A stretch of 64,000 nucleotides of DNA from Calothrix sp. NIES-3974 (GCF_002368395.1 NZ_AP018254.1:930001-994000); one strand, 5' to 3'. Shown: positions 44,745 to 54,332, numbered from the stretch's first letter. Notes: generated by a model from the letters alone, not told the origin. Numbers and translations are program-made.

Positions 44745-46532
44745 CTAATTTTTTAAAACGTGAATTGGTACATCTAACCAATGATAAAACTTTTCTTGTT
44801 GACTAGGAGTCGGATTTTCAATGGCGGCAATATAATACTTATGAACTGTAGGATTACCTAATTTTAATTGATAGTTACGTAATTCATCTTGATGGAATAA
44901 AGTGATGGTAATTTCATCTCCAACCTGATAATCCTTGAGACGTTCATTTAATCCCCCAGCTTTGAGTTTAATCCCATCAATCGCCAAAATTTCATCATTC
45001 GGGTCAACTCCCACCTGATTTGCTGGAGAACCCGCTTCTACAGCTTTAACGATTTCCCGTCCATTCTCATTACTACTGCGAATTCCCGTGTAGGGTTCAT
45101 TACTAATATCAGCGAATAAACGGAGTCCAAAGGGTTCCAAATAGGTATTAAAGGGTAGCTCCTCCAAACCTTGAATATACTGGTTAAAAAACGCCGATAA
45201 ATCCACTTCCGCAACATTTTCAATCACCTGTTGCAGTTGTTCCGGAGTATAACCAATTTCATCTTTACCAAACTGCTCCCACATGTGTACCATCACATCA
45301 TCCAGGGAACGGGTATTATGATGGCGATCGCGGATTAACAAATCCAACAATAACGATACCATCTCCCCTTTCAAATAATAGGACATCTGGGAATTGATGC
45401 TATTACTATCCGAGCGATACAATTTTACCCAAGCATCAAAACTGGATTCAGCTAAAGGTTGAACATTTCTACCTGGTGTTTTTAAATACCTGGTTATTTC
45501 CTTACTCCAATTATTCAAAAACGTCCGTACATCATAAATTCCTGCCCGTAAGGGAATCAGCAAATCATAGAAGCTTGTAGTTCCCTCGCAAAACCACAGA
45601 GACGGCGTGTAGTTTTCATTATCATAATCAAACACCTCCAAAGCCTGGGGACGGATGCGTTTCACATTCCACAGGTGGAAAAACTCATGGGCAACCAGCT
45701 GCATGAACTTTTCATACTTCTCGCGATCGCGGAATCCAAACCTTTGATAAATTAAGCTACAGCAATCCTTATGCTCTAATCCTCCGTAGGCTTGGGCAAA
45801 CAAATGTAATAAAAACACATAACGTTCGTAGGGTAATCCCCCAAACATCTCTGCTTCCGTAGTAACAATGCTTTGAATATCCGTAATCAGGCGCTGGACA
45901 TCGTAATTACCCTGTCCCCAAATCGCCAATTCATGGGGTTTACCCAACACTTCAAACTGATAAACCGGATGAGTACCAATTTCCACCGGACTATCAACCA
46001 AAGTATCAAAATCAACGGCTCGATAAGTATTAGTACTACCAGGGACCAAAGGTAAAGCAGTAGTAACTCGCCATTCCGGAGTTGCTGGAATCACGGTCAA
46101 ATCAATACTTTCCCCTTCTAAACCCACAATCCGAAAAAACGTCGCAGCACCGTTAAAATAGCCGTGGGTTTGGTCGAGGTGATTAGTTCTCACCGAAAGT
46201 TCATTAGCAAAAATGCGATAGGTGACAGTGATATGGGATTGACCCTGGATATCAACTTGCCAATGATTTTTAGCAATTTTGCGCCAATTTAGGGGAATAT
46301 CACCGGCAACCACCGTAAAATCCTGTAAATGCCTAGCATATTCCCGCACCAAGTAGGAACCGGGAGTCCAGACCGGAAACTTTAAATCCAACACCGACCC
46401 AGGGAAATCCCGCAAATCCAACCGAACTTCCAGTAAATGGGTTTGCGGTTGAGACATTGCCACTTGATAATGAATCATCGGTGTCGTCGATTGGCGAGTG
46501 CAACTGCTCAAAGGGGTGATGGTTTCCGTCAT
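44745..46532 (-). CDS. M61-family peptidase with PDZ domain
   Basis: A 595-residue metallopeptidase of the glycyl aminopeptidase family M61. The zinc site is visible: HEFFH at residues 282-286 (two His and the catalytic Glu) and Glu316 in FCEGTT as third ligand. Preceding beta-rich domain begins IHYQVAMSQPQTHLLEV, typical of the family; the PDZ domain lies at about residues 465-545 with NEPYTGIRSSNE and ILAIDGIKLKAGG. No signal peptide is obvious, so it is likely cytosolic. M61 enzymes cleave short Gly- or Ala-starting peptides. The start ATG follows a heptamer tract. It is monocistronic. Confidence 0.92.
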   Translation of the reverse strand: MTETITPLSSCTRQSTTPMIHYQVAMSQPQTHLLEVRLDLRDFPGSVLDLKFPVWTPGSYLVREYARHLQDFTVVAGDIPLNWRKIAKNHWQVDIQGQSHITVTYRIFANELSVRTNHLDQTHGYFNGAATFFRIVGLEGESIDLTVIPATPEWRVTTALPLVPGSTNTYRAVDFDTLVDSPVEIGTHPVYQFEVLGKPHELAIWGQGNYDVQRLITDIQSIVTTEAEMFGGLPYERYVFLLHLFAQAYGGLEHKDCCSLIYQRFGFRDREKYEKFMQLVAHEFFHLWNVKRIRPQALEVFDYDNENYTPSLWFCEGTTSFYDLLIPLRAGIYDVRTFLNNWSKEITRYLKTPGRNVQPLAESSFDAWVKLYRSDSNSINSQMSYYLKGEMVSLLLDLLIRDRHHNTRSLDDVMVHMWEQFGKDEIGYTPEQLQQVIENVAEVDLSAFFNQYIQGLEELPFNTYLEPFGLRLFADISNEPYTGIRSSNENGREIVKAVEAGSPANQVGVDPNDEILAIDGIKLKAGGLNERLKDYQVGDEITITLFHQDELRNYQLKLGNPTVHKYYIAAIENPTPSQQEKFYHWLDVPIHVLKN

Positions 46533-46541
46533 TTTCTCATA

Positions 46542-46569
46542 ATTTTGAATTTTAGATTTTAGATTGTAG
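46542..46569 (-). repeat. Heptamer tract upstream of the M61 gene
   Basis: Four units ATTTTGA/ATTTTAG/ATTTTAG/ATTGTAG on the plus strand, 9 bp before the M61 start on the minus strand. Confidence 0.65.
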
Positions 46570-46647
46570 ATGATGGATGCTGGGAAAGGAATATCAGAAT
46601 ATAAATTATTCAGTGAAAATTTTGAGTGAAATTGAAAGCAGATTTAT

Positions 46648-46983
46648 TCACAGCAAACGAATAATGAAGGGATAGCGATAAACATCCTGTTCATTGGTTA
46701 AAATTTTGACAATCGCCACAATGGGCATAATCAAACTAAACAGCCATAAGCCAACCAATAGGGGAATTCCAATTCCGACAACGATCAATAGTCCAAACAC
46801 AATCGCCGCAATAAACACATTAATGTGAAAATTTAAAGATTCCTTCGCATTTTCCCGAACAATTAGGTCATCATTCAGGAATAATACGGCGATGGGAATG
46901 CCGACGGAAGCAATTAAAGCGCTAAAAAAAATTGCTCCATGACACAATGCAGATAATAAACGACGCTGTTGAAACTCATCCAT
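46648..46983 (-). CDS. DUF4870 small membrane protein
   Basis: A 111-residue protein with three to four hydrophobic helices (LCHGAIFFSALIASVGIPIA, FLNDDLIVRENAKESLNFHI, then VFIAAIVFGLLIVVGIGIPL and following). The signature NDDLIVRENAKESLNFHIN matches the DUF4870 / Tic20-like family. A TTG two codons earlier (46989) would add Met-Val; the ATG at 46983 is preferred. Members are common in cyanobacteria and firmicutes and have no established role; a relation to the chloroplast Tic20 import channel has been suggested for some. It is the single gene between M61 and the TIGR03792 gene. Confidence 0.8.
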   Translation of the reverse strand: MDEFQQRRLLSALCHGAIFFSALIASVGIPIAVLFLNDDLIVRENAKESLNFHINVFIAAIVFGLLIVVGIGIPLLVGLWLFSLIMPIVAIVKILTNEQDVYRYPFIIRLL

Positions 46984-47216
46984 AACCAATTATTCCTGAA
47001 TGCAATACGTGGATTTGGAGCAAACTCCTAAAACTTTCAGTGAGTAGGGAATAGAAGGAAAATCAACCCCTTACTCAAGGCTTATCACTCCCTGAATCAA
47101 AATACAGGAATAGCCTACATGTACTGCTGACACCAAAAAAATAATAAAAGGCGCTGTTTCCAACTCCCCACTCCCTACTAACTTTCAATTCAGAGCAAGC
47201 AGATTTATCCGATGAC

Positions 47217-47510
47217 CTAGACAACTTCATACTCACTGGATTCAACCATCACGTACTCAAAACCGAACTTAGCATCAAACTCACGATTAATCTGCTGCAA
47301 ATCAGCCAAAGGGATACTTTTCCATAGATCCCGTTGCAACCAGCTAATTATCATTATCACCTCCCCCTGGTCATGGGGGTTAATCCACACTTGCTTATCA
47401 ATAAAACCGGGGTATTTTGCGAGGGAAGATGTCCAGATATCCGCATCCACTAGGATAAACCTTTCTCGATGTTCAGGTGCTAGTTTAAACTTAAGTAACT
47501 CAATTACCAC
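47217..47510 (-). CDS. TIGR03792-like cyanobacterial protein
   Basis: A 97-residue (or 114-residue) cytosolic protein with an antibiotic-biosynthesis-monooxygenase-like alpha-beta fold. The start region VVIELLKFKLAPEHRERFIL, then DADIWTSSLAKYPGFIDKQVW and VIMIISWLQRDLWKSIPLADL, is the pattern I associate with the uncharacterised TIGR03792 family. The frame opens at 47561 (GTG, giving MTFDIYILTNSHGECKR); the GTG at 47510 lies just before the family start (VVIELLKFK) and has a GGGGAA stretch in front, so I favour it. Function is unknown. Confidence 0.72.
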   Translation of the reverse strand: MVIELLKFKLAPEHRERFILVDADIWTSSLAKYPGFIDKQVWINPHDQGEVIMIISWLQRDLWKSIPLADLQQINREFDAKFGFEYVMVESSEYEVV

Positions 47511-47733
47511 GCGCTTACATTCCCCGTGTGAGTTTGTCAAAATATAAATGTCAAATGTCACACTTTCAAGTTTATCGTCAATTTAGCGTAACTTGAAAAT
47601 AGAGTGAGTAGGGACCAGGGAGTAGTGAGTAGAAATGAGCTATTTTAATGTTTGGCCGTGTCCAGACGACATGTAGACCCATAACGACTTACCGTAGGCT
47701 GAGACTAATAAAAAAATTGGAATAGGAAACCGT

Positions 47734-48057
47734 ATGGATAGTAATAACTGGATGCAACAACTGCTAATGCTAGGAATCGGTACAACATCGATTATGGCAG
47801 AAAAACTCAAAGAAGCAGGAGACAAACTAGTAAAGGACGGCAAACTCAACCCAGAAGAAGCTAAAGCCATGATGGATGACATGCTGCAACAGTTCAAAAA
47901 TGAACAGGGGGGAATGGAAGCGAATATGCAGCGACAGTTGCGGAATATGATGCAGGATATGGGGATAGCTCGTCAATCGGAAGTGGACGAGTTGCGCGGA
48001 CGAATAGACCGACTTGAGCGTCAAGTTAGGGATTTAGAAAATAAATTATGGCGATGA
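47734..48057 (+). CDS. Phasin-family / coiled-coil small protein
   Basis: A 107-residue, mostly helical protein. The N-terminal WMQQLLMLGIGTTSIMAEKL helix is amphipathic, and residues about 80-107 form a leucine-zipper coiled coil (VDELRGRIDRLERQVRDLEN). This architecture is that of cyanobacterial phasin-family proteins that coat polyhydroxyalkanoate granules or regulate the synthase, but no synthase is near, so the name is by resemblance. The ATG at 47734 follows AACCGT with no strong ribosome-binding site. A composite repeat lies immediately downstream. Confidence 0.7.
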   Translation: MDSNNWMQQLLMLGIGTTSIMAEKLKEAGDKLVKDGKLNPEEAKAMMDDMLQQFKNEQGGMEANMQRQLRNMMQDMGIARQSEVDELRGRIDRLERQVRDLENKLWR

Positions 48058-48093
48058 AAGGGGAGCGATTTCCAAAACAATAGAACATATGAG

Positions 48094-48283
48094 TAGGTAG
48101 GTGCAATTAAACATAAAACCGCAACGTAACCGATTATTCGGTTCAAAGCCTTACTCCCGTAAAGACGCAATATATCGCGTCTCTCCCTGTACAGACGACC
48201 CGACGGTTCGTCTCCACTTCCCTGTACAGACGACCCGACGGGTCGTCTCCCTGATTTCAAAGACAATTTTCACCCCCCACCTA
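48094..48283 (+). repeat. MITE-like composite repeat, long copy with multiple hairpins
   Basis: About 190 bp with imperfect inverted ends TAGGTAGGTG and CCCACCTA. The left arm GCAATTAAACATAAAACCGC and AACGTAACCGA equal the element at 10255. The middle holds palindromes AGACGCAATATATCGCGTCT (48163-48182) and two GACGACCCGACGGGTCGTC-type cores (48191-48214 and 48225-48250). The right arm is TTTCAAAGACAATTTTCACC. The number of hairpins differs between copies. Confidence 0.75.
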
Positions 48284-48319
48284 CTTAGCAAATTAATCAG
48301 CAAAAACCGATTTAGATGT

Positions 48320-48339
48320 AGACGCGACAGGTTGCGTCT
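48320..48339. repeat. Palindromic repeat, CG-arm subfamily
   Basis: AGACGCGACAGGTTGCGTCT, with a mismatched centre, between the composite repeat and the FKBP gene. Confidence 0.55.
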
Positions 48340-48418
48340 GTTTTTATGGGTGATTCTCAACTACACTAGGTACTTGTGACCAAAATCAGATTTTCAACAG
48401 CGACGGAGGAATAGTCCC

Positions 48419-48946
48419 TTGAAAGCGATTTTACTCAGCGTTGGCGTAATGCTAGTGTGTGTAGTGGTTTTAGTTGTAGCCCAAATTACGGGGGAAAAAC
48501 AAAATACCGCGATCGCAGCTCCCCTTAGCCAACAGGTTACTACAAATCCCACCCAAAATTCCAATTTAATTGCGAGCGCAACCATGTCAAATCTAGAATC
48601 AAACGAAAACCTGATTACCACCCCATCCGGATTAAAATACAAAGAACTCCAAGAAGGAACAGGTGTAACCCCCGAAAAAGGACAAACCGTCACCGTTCAC
48701 TATACAGGAACCCTCACAGACGGCAGTAAATTTGATAGTTCCCGCGATCGCAATCAGCCTTTCAGCTTTACAATCGGTGCAGGTCAAGTAATCAAAGGTT
48801 GGGACGAAGGACTCAGCACCATGAAAGTCGGTGGTCGTCGTCAATTAGTTATCCCCCCCGAACTCGGATACGGTGCTAGAGGTATCGGTCCGATTCCCCC
48901 CAATTCCACCCTCATTTTTGACGTAGAACTGTTAAAAGTTAACTAG
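48419..48946 (+). CDS. FKBP-type peptidyl-prolyl isomerase, membrane-anchored or secreted
   Basis: A 175-residue protein: N-terminal hydrophobic anchor or signal (residues about 3-23, [18 protein letters not shown]), a Thr/Asn/Ser linker, then an FKBP domain (about 66-175) starting [16 protein letters not shown]. Active-site residues are visible in [42 protein letters not shown] and [20 protein letters not shown]. It should accelerate proline isomerisation in the periplasm or thylakoid lumen. The start is TTG at 48419, preceded by GGAGGA 8 bp upstream, a convincing ribosome-binding site. It is followed directly by a GTAGAGACGTAGC palindrome. Confidence 0.93.
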   Translation: MKAILLSVGVMLVCVVVLVVAQITGEKQNTAIAAPLSQQVTTNPTQNSNLIASATMSNLESNENLITTPSGLKYKELQEGTGVTPEKGQTVTVHYTGTLTDGSKFDSSRDRNQPFSFTIGAGQVIKGWDEGLSTMKVGGRRQLVIPPELGYGARGIGPIPPNSTLIFDVELLKVN

Positions 48947-48959
48947 ATATTTGCTATTC

Positions 48960-48988
48960 GTAGAGACGTAGCATCGCTACGTCTCCAC
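48960..48988. repeat. Palindromic repeat, GTAGC subfamily
   Basis: Arms GTAGAGACGTAGC/GCTACGTCTCCAC with loop ATC, 14 bp after the FKBP stop. A second, slightly degenerate copy is at 49054-49082. Confidence 0.75.
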
Positions 48989-49053
48989 AACTAGGATAAA
49001 TTTCCCCTAGCCAATTTAATTTTGATGAATTATTGGTGGTGCAGGACAAAAAT

Positions 49054-49082
49054 GTAGAGACATAGCACTGCTACGTCTCCAC
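49054..49082. repeat. Palindromic repeat, GTAGC subfamily
   Basis: Arms GTAGAGACATAGC/GCTACGTCTCCAC with loop ACT. Otherwise the spacer up to 49423 is empty. Confidence 0.65.
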
Positions 49083-49423
49083 TACAACAATTTTGATTTT
49101 CATCCCAAACGTAAACAATACATCATTCATCCCCAAATTCCGCAACACCATTTTGGGAATCGGTATAAAAAAAGCGGTCAAGTGATAGAACCCACCAGCA
49201 TCTGGGAATAATAAATCCTGTAAAGGATACCCATACCAAGTTCTCACAATATTTGGACATATGGATGACTAGAATTCTGATCCAGTCAAACTTCTAGAAC
49301 CTCTGGACATCATACAGCTTGTCACCAAGTCATCCCAAACTTGTAGTGAAAAAGTAAGTGTATCCAAAACTGTATAAATATTCAGTAAATATCAGGGAAA
49401 TTACTCCTAGGAGAAATATTACT

Positions 49424-50770
49424 ATGACCGCCCAAATCCCTTCTCAACAATCAGCCACAAATCCCGATGCAGATTTATTAGAAAAAATTCGCCGACAATT
49501 CGACAGCGCCCCCTATCCGCGAATTCCCGTAGAAGAAAACCCCAAAGATAACACTAACTATCTCTATGTCCATAATTTAGTCACACCATACTATTTAAGA
49601 ACCCAAAAAGTTACCAACACCCAAGGAAAAGTTATCCTAGATGCAGGTTGTGGAACAGGTTATAAATCCCTAGCTCTTGCATTAGCCAACCCCGGAGCAA
49701 AAATCATCGGTGTCGATATATCTCCAGAATCCATCGTATTTGCCCAAAAGCGCCTACAATACCACGGTATCAATAATGTCGAATTCCACGTGGGTTTACT
49801 GGAAGAGTTACCCAAATTAGGAATGGAATTTGACTACATCAATTGTGATGATGTATTGTATTTACTCCCCGACCCAGTTGCAGGATTACGGGGAATGCAA
49901 TCAGTCCTCAAACCAGAGGGAATTATTCGCGTCAATCTCCATAGCTCCCTCCAACGAGAGTGGTATTATCGTGCTCAAAATCTCTTCCAATTTATGGGTT
50001 TGATGGACAGTAACCCTGAAGAAACCGAAATAGGAATTGTCCGTGACATCATGAAAGCACTCAAAAACGATGTCATCCTCAAAAAACAAACCTGGAATCC
50101 CATCAACGAAGAAGACAACGAATCAATCCTAGCCAACCATCTCCTAGTTGGTGACAAAGGTTCCACCATCCCCCAATTCTTCTCCCTACTCCAGCAAGCA
50201 GACCTAGAATTCATCAGCATGGTCAACTGGTTACGCTGGGATGTCATGGATTTATTTAAAGAACCTGACGATTTACCCCCATTCCTAGCCCTCAGTTTAC
50301 CCGAACTTTCGACTGAAGAACGACTGCATCTATTTGAACTATTGCACCCCATCCACCGCTTACTAGATATTTGGTGCGGTCATCCCCAACCAGAAAAATT
50401 ACTACCAATCTCCGAATGGACTGATGCAAACTGGGAAAAAGCAACCATCCACATCCATCCCATCCTCAAAAACCCTGAATTTCGCACCGAACTAACCGAA
50501 TGCGTCACCCAAATGCGTCCCCTCATCATCAGTAAATTCCTTTCCCTCACCCATGAAATGGTCAGCATCGACAGCACAATGGCTCTTTGTTTAGTTCCCT
50601 TGCTAGAACAACCCCAACCCATAACATCCCTAATCGAACGCTGGAAACAAGTCCGACCCATCAATCCAGTCACCCTCACCCCAACAGACCAAAAGGAAGC
50701 ATTTGATTTAGTGAAGCTAATGCTGCTACGTCTGGAAGGTCTAGGTTATGTCATGGTAGAGCAACCCTAA
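49424..50770 (+). CDS. SAM-dependent methyltransferase with C-terminal extension
   Basis: A 448-residue protein. The N-terminal half is a class I methyltransferase: VILDAGCGTGYKSLAL (motif I), IIGVDISPESI, VEFHVGLLEELPKL and a motif-III-like VLKPEGIIRVNLHSS. The segment YLRTQKVTNTQG preceding it is typical of cyanobacterial members. From about residue 245 a second, mainly helical domain follows (NHLLVGDKGSTIPQFFSLL and NWLRWDVMDLFKEPDDLP) without a name. The frame extends to 49358, but the ATG at 49424 follows CTAGGAGAAA, a good ribosome-binding site. It is upstream of a pilin and a TPR glycosyltransferase on the same strand; a role in modifying pilin or glycan is possible but unproven. Confidence 0.82.
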   Translation: MTAQIPSQQSATNPDADLLEKIRRQFDSAPYPRIPVEENPKDNTNYLYVHNLVTPYYLRTQKVTNTQGKVILDAGCGTGYKSLALALANPGAKIIGVDISPESIVFAQKRLQYHGINNVEFHVGLLEELPKLGMEFDYINCDDVLYLLPDPVAGLRGMQSVLKPEGIIRVNLHSSLQREWYYRAQNLFQFMGLMDSNPEETEIGIVRDIMKALKNDVILKKQTWNPINEEDNESILANHLLVGDKGSTIPQFFSLLQQADLEFISMVNWLRWDVMDLFKEPDDLPPFLALSLPELSTEERLHLFELLHPIHRLLDIWCGHPQPEKLLPISEWTDANWEKATIHIHPILKNPEFRTELTECVTQMRPLIISKFLSLTHEMVSIDSTMALCLVPLLEQPQPITSLIERWKQVRPINPVTLTPTDQKEAFDLVKLMLLRLEGLGYVMVEQP

Positions 50771-51183
50771 AATACGCGGACGCATCTCGTAGTAGGATTA
50801 GTAGGATTTTAGCCCCGAAAAACCTTATTGGAAAAGCGCTCTTTGCGCAACTGCATACTTTTTCTCACCCATCAAAGTTAGTGTGACGGGAGTGGGAAAG
50901 AGTTTTTTTCTGTCTTGGTTGTGTACAAGCATTCATGGGGTACTGGATTCAGTGTTTGTCCAATCCTATTCCCAGTTCTCTATTTATAAGCAGGGTAATT
51001 GATTCAGTACCCAATGAATCATTCCAGCTTCTAATCAACGAAATATCAACGGTTTGAATTGTATACACAGAAAAACAAAATATTTTTTGTCGAGAGTGAT
51101 ATGAAAAAAATAGAAGTGGGTAAGTTATATCTAGAAAACAACAAAAACAACAGTTAATAATTCACCACAAGGAAACCACTGAT
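50771..51183. other. Spacer upstream of pilin gene
   Basis: 413 bp without a recognised gene or repeat. It should contain the pilin promoter; I cannot assign -35/-10 elements with confidence. Confidence 0.4.
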
Positions 51184-51747
51184 ATGAAAACCGAATTAAA
51201 AGCAAAATTTCTCCAACACATCCTCAACAAAAAGAAAAATGATGAAGGTTTTACCCTGATTGAGCTATTAGTTGTAATCATCATTATCGGTATTCTTTCT
51301 GCAATTGCCTTACCTTCCTTCTTGAACCAAGCTAACAAAGCAAAACAATCAGAAGCTAGAACCTACGTTGGTTCCATGAACCGCGCTCAACAAGCTTACT
51401 ACGCAGAAAATGGTAGTTTTGTTGGTAGTGCAGCTTCAGAATTTGGTCTGCTTGGACTAGGTGTTGCCACAGATACCGTTAACTACAAGTACACAATCAA
51501 AGGTGGTAGTGGAACAGCTACCAGTGTTACAAACCAAGCTCAACCACAAAAGAACGCTATTAGGGCTTACATCGGTGGAGTATCACTCGGTACTATCCAA
51601 GCAACTAGTGAAGCAACAACTCTTGCTTCTTTATGTGAAGCATTACAAGCTAAAGGTGTAACAGGTGCTGCTGCGGGGACAGAAGAAGCAGATTTTAACT
51701 CGCAAAAACCTCCTGCTTGTCCAAAAGCCTACAAAACACTCAGTTAG
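51184..51747 (+). CDS. Type IV pilin (PilA-like major pilin)
   Basis: A 187-residue prepilin. The leader is basic (KTELKAKFLQHILNKKKNDEG) with cleavage predicted between G and F in EGFTLIELLVV, followed by the highly hydrophobic N-terminal helix (VVIIIIGILSAIALPSF) with Glu at +5 of the mature chain, diagnostic for type IV pilins. The globular part is rich in Ala, Gly, Ser, Thr and Asn and ends with a two-cysteine loop (LCEALQ and PPACPKA, Cys171-like pair). Cyanobacterial relatives are annotated as type IV pilin-like G/H family. A rho-independent terminator follows. Next on the strand is a GT41-like glycosyltransferase, which may glycosylate the pilin. Confidence 0.93.
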   Translation: MKTELKAKFLQHILNKKKNDEGFTLIELLVVIIIIGILSAIALPSFLNQANKAKQSEARTYVGSMNRAQQAYYAENGSFVGSAASEFGLLGLGVATDTVNYKYTIKGGSGTATSVTNQAQPQKNAIRAYIGGVSLGTIQATSEATTLASLCEALQAKGVTGAAAGTEEADFNSQKPPACPKAYKTLS

Positions 51748-51795
51748 TTTGTTTAGCTAGTTAATTATAATCTTTGATTGACAACTTCATAGACT

Positions 51796-51833
51796 AAAAA
51801 AGTGAGTATTCTTATTTACTCACTTTTTTATTT
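51796..51833 (+). terminator. Rho-independent terminator of the pilin gene
   Basis: Arms AAAAAAGTGAGTA (51796-51808) and TACTCACTTTTTT (51817-51829), loop TTCTTATT, followed by more T-rich sequence. 49 bp after the pilin stop. Confidence 0.85.
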
Positions 51834-51906
51834 TTATGTTAATATTGAGAATAATTTATACTTCTAAACTATCTTTTCACTAGCATACATATTGTGAATT
51901 TTATTC

Positions 51907-54129
51907 ATGAAAAATATTAACTCAACTGAATTAAAAGAGAAAACAAATTATTACCTGAGCCAAGGAATGTATGCGGAAATTATCAAATTATATGAACAGA
52001 CGATTTCCGAACAACCAGAAGAACCGAGTTACTACTGTTGGTTAGGACTTGCTTTACTTTTAAACGGTCAAGAATCGGAAGCACAGATTACTTGGATGTT
52101 ACCGATTTCTGAATTGGATGGGGAAGCAGCTAATTCCTATCAACAAGAACTAGTTCATATTCTCGACCAGCAAGCTGAACAATTTAGTCAGCAAGAAAAC
52201 TCCACCCTGACATGGGTGATGAGACAACATCTACGGGAGATTCAACCAGATCACATTAATAATCTGTTACATCTTTGTTATATTACCGATAAGCTAAATC
52301 ACAGCATAGGGGATGAGTTAGTCAACCTAGAAGTAATTAATCACCTTCGTAGTGTAGATGGTTCCTCTACAAGTGATATGGAAGAAGATTTATTATTAAA
52401 AGTCTTAGATAAACTACTGAAAAATGAACCATTGCATCCCATCACCATCGAGTTTGCAAAAACCTGTTCCCATCTCATCAAAGATGCTGGTAGTTACTTT
52501 TGTGTAATCCTTCCCAGGGTAATGGAAATTGCTTACACTTATAAAGACCCAATTACAGCAGCAAAGCTGTTGGAGGTGTATTTACAGCTAGAACCGGAAA
52601 ATCGGGAAGCTTTAAGACACTTAGCAGCTTTTTATCAAAGTGCGGGTGAGTATCAAAAAGCGATTGAAATTGCCCAAAAATGCTATCTATTATCACCTAA
52701 TTTGGGAGAACAAATAGCAGCTGCAAATCTGCTTTTAAGTGGATTTCTTAAATCCGGTGGATATCGGGAAGAGGTAGGGATTGCACATGCAGCTTTAGAA
52801 TCACTACTGAAGCAGTTGGTTACAGAACAAGTCTACTTAGATGAAGTGATGACCTTACGTCTGATGACGACAGCTTTTTCAATTCCCCATATAGAAGATA
52901 AACCGGAAAAATTTCGGGGAATTTATAATTCAGTGGCAGCATTTTTTCAAAAGAATATTCAAGCTGTTTCTCAAACACATGTAGCTAGGTATGCACAACA
53001 GCAGTCAATCAGAAAAACCATAATTACTGAAAATAAAAAACTGAAAATAGGCTATTTATCCTACTGTTTTAAACAGCATTCTGTTGGTTGGTTAGCAAGA
53101 TGGCTATTTCAACATCATGACCGGGAACAATTCGAGATTAATACCTATATTGCTAATTATATGCATGGTCAAGACCCTCTTCAGGAATGGTATGTAGAAC
53201 ATTCAACCAAAGCTGTGAAATTGGGGATGGGTGCGCTAGAAATAGCCGACGCAATCAGTGCAGATGAGGTGGATATATTAGTAGACTTAGATAGTATTAC
53301 TTTAGATATTACCTGTGCAGTTATGGCGATGAAACCTGCACCGATACAGGTGACGTGGTTGGGTTGGGATGCATCTGGAATTCCTGCAATTGATTATTAT
53401 ATTGCTGATAATTACGTGTTACCAGATTCAGCCCAAAATTATTATACAGAGAAAATTTGGCGATTACCTCAAACTTATATTGCAGTGGATGGTTTTGAGG
53501 TGGGTGTTCCCACTTTGCGTCGGGAGGATTTAGATATTCCCAGGGATGCAGTGATTTATTTGAGTGCGCAACGGGGATATAAGCGTCATCCAGAGACAAC
53601 TAAATTACAAATGCAAATCCTCAAGGAAGTTCCTAATAGTTATTTTTTAATTAAAGGTGCTGCTGATGAGGAAGTCATTAAACAGTTTTTTTATCGAATT
53701 GCAGAAGCTGAAGGAGTTAGCATTGATCGACTCCGATTTTTACCAAATGTTGCAGCTGAATCAGTTCATCGTGCTAATTTAGGTATTGCTGATATTGTGT
53801 TAGATACCTATCCCTATAACGGTGCAACAACGACATTAGAAACCCTGTGGATGGGTATTCCCCTTGTCACCAGAGTGGGAGAGCAATTTGTAGCGAGAAA
53901 CAGTTACACAATGATGATGAATGCGGGTATTAGTGAGGGAATCGCTTGGACGGATGAGGACTATGTAGAGTGGGGTATTCATTTGGGTAAGGATGAAAAT
54001 TTAAGGAAAGAAGTTGCTTGGAAATTGCAAAGATCGAAGCAAACTGCACCGCTTTGGAATGGGAAGTTGTTTACTAGGGAAATGGAAAATGCTTACAGAC
54101 AAATGTGGGATATTTATCGACAGTCTTAG
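51907..54129 (+). CDS. TPR-repeat glycosyltransferase, OGT/SPINDLY (GT41) type
   Basis: A 740-residue protein. The N-terminal about 320 residues contain degenerate TPR helices (for example YYCWLGLALLLNGQESEAQI and LRHLAAFYQSAGEYQKAIEI). The C-terminal half (about 350-740) is the GT41 catalytic region: GYLSYCFKQHSVGWLARWLF, PAPIQVTWLGWDASGIPAID, VIYLSAQRGYKRHPET and the donor-binding block DIVLDTYPYNGATTTLETLW. These are the blocks of O-GlcNAc transferases and SPINDLY fucosyltransferases, so a protein O-glycosyltransferase is likely; the donor sugar is unknown. The gene directly follows a pilin terminator, suggesting that it glycosylates pilin or another surface protein, which is inference. 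Confidence 0.88.
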   Translation: MKNINSTELKEKTNYYLSQGMYAEIIKLYEQTISEQPEEPSYYCWLGLALLLNGQESEAQITWMLPISELDGEAANSYQQELVHILDQQAEQFSQQENSTLTWVMRQHLREIQPDHINNLLHLCYITDKLNHSIGDELVNLEVINHLRSVDGSSTSDMEEDLLLKVLDKLLKNEPLHPITIEFAKTCSHLIKDAGSYFCVILPRVMEIAYTYKDPITAAKLLEVYLQLEPENREALRHLAAFYQSAGEYQKAIEIAQKCYLLSPNLGEQIAAANLLLSGFLKSGGYREEVGIAHAALESLLKQLVTEQVYLDEVMTLRLMTTAFSIPHIEDKPEKFRGIYNSVAAFFQKNIQAVSQTHVARYAQQQSIRKTIITENKKLKIGYLSYCFKQHSVGWLARWLFQHHDREQFEINTYIANYMHGQDPLQEWYVEHSTKAVKLGMGALEIADAISADEVDILVDLDSITLDITCAVMAMKPAPIQVTWLGWDASGIPAIDYYIADNYVLPDSAQNYYTEKIWRLPQTYIAVDGFEVGVPTLRREDLDIPRDAVIYLSAQRGYKRHPETTKLQMQILKEVPNSYFLIKGAADEEVIKQFFYRIAEAEGVSIDRLRFLPNVAAESVHRANLGIADIVLDTYPYNGATTTLETLWMGIPLVTRVGEQFVARNSYTMMMNAGISEGIAWTDEDYVEWGIHLGKDENLRKEVAWKLQRSKQTAPLWNGKLFTREMENAYRQMWDIYRQS

Positions 54130-54135
54130 AGCTTG

Positions 54136-54183
54136 TTTGAAAAGTTGATTTTAATACTTAATCAGCCCGTTTTTTAGGAGTAC
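54136..54183 (+). repeat. Dispersed repeat, copy A
   Basis: TTTGAAAAGTTGATTTTAAT ACTTAATCAGCCCGTTTTTT and AGGAGTA, right after the glycosyltransferase stop. A near-identical copy is at 58795-58841. A TACAGACAACCG-type palindrome follows at 54181-54206. Confidence 0.7.
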
Positions 54184-54206
54184 AGACAACCGTCGAGTTG
54201 TCTGTA
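54181..54206. repeat. Palindromic repeat, degenerate GACCC-type
   Basis: TACAGACAAC-CGTCGA-GTTGTCTGTA: 10-bp perfect arms. A diverged relative of the GAGACGACCC/GGGTCGTCTC palindromes. Confidence 0.6.
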
Positions 54207-54332
54207 AAGGATGATAAAAACCCGACTTATCTCCAAATTAAAAATCAAGTGGCGAGTAAAAAAAATGAAGTTATCTTGATGGGGAAATAGAGAAATTATC
54301 AGATGATAAGCTAAAATTTATCGGAGGAATTT

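Noticed and set aside
44572-44781. 69-residue minus-strand frame overlapping the end of the M61 gene
   Set aside because: A toxin-like small protein was considered (NHDESMIVEVIPI ending) but no family pattern or ribosome-binding site is visible and it overlaps M61 coding sequence by 37 bp; left uncalled, but not excluded.
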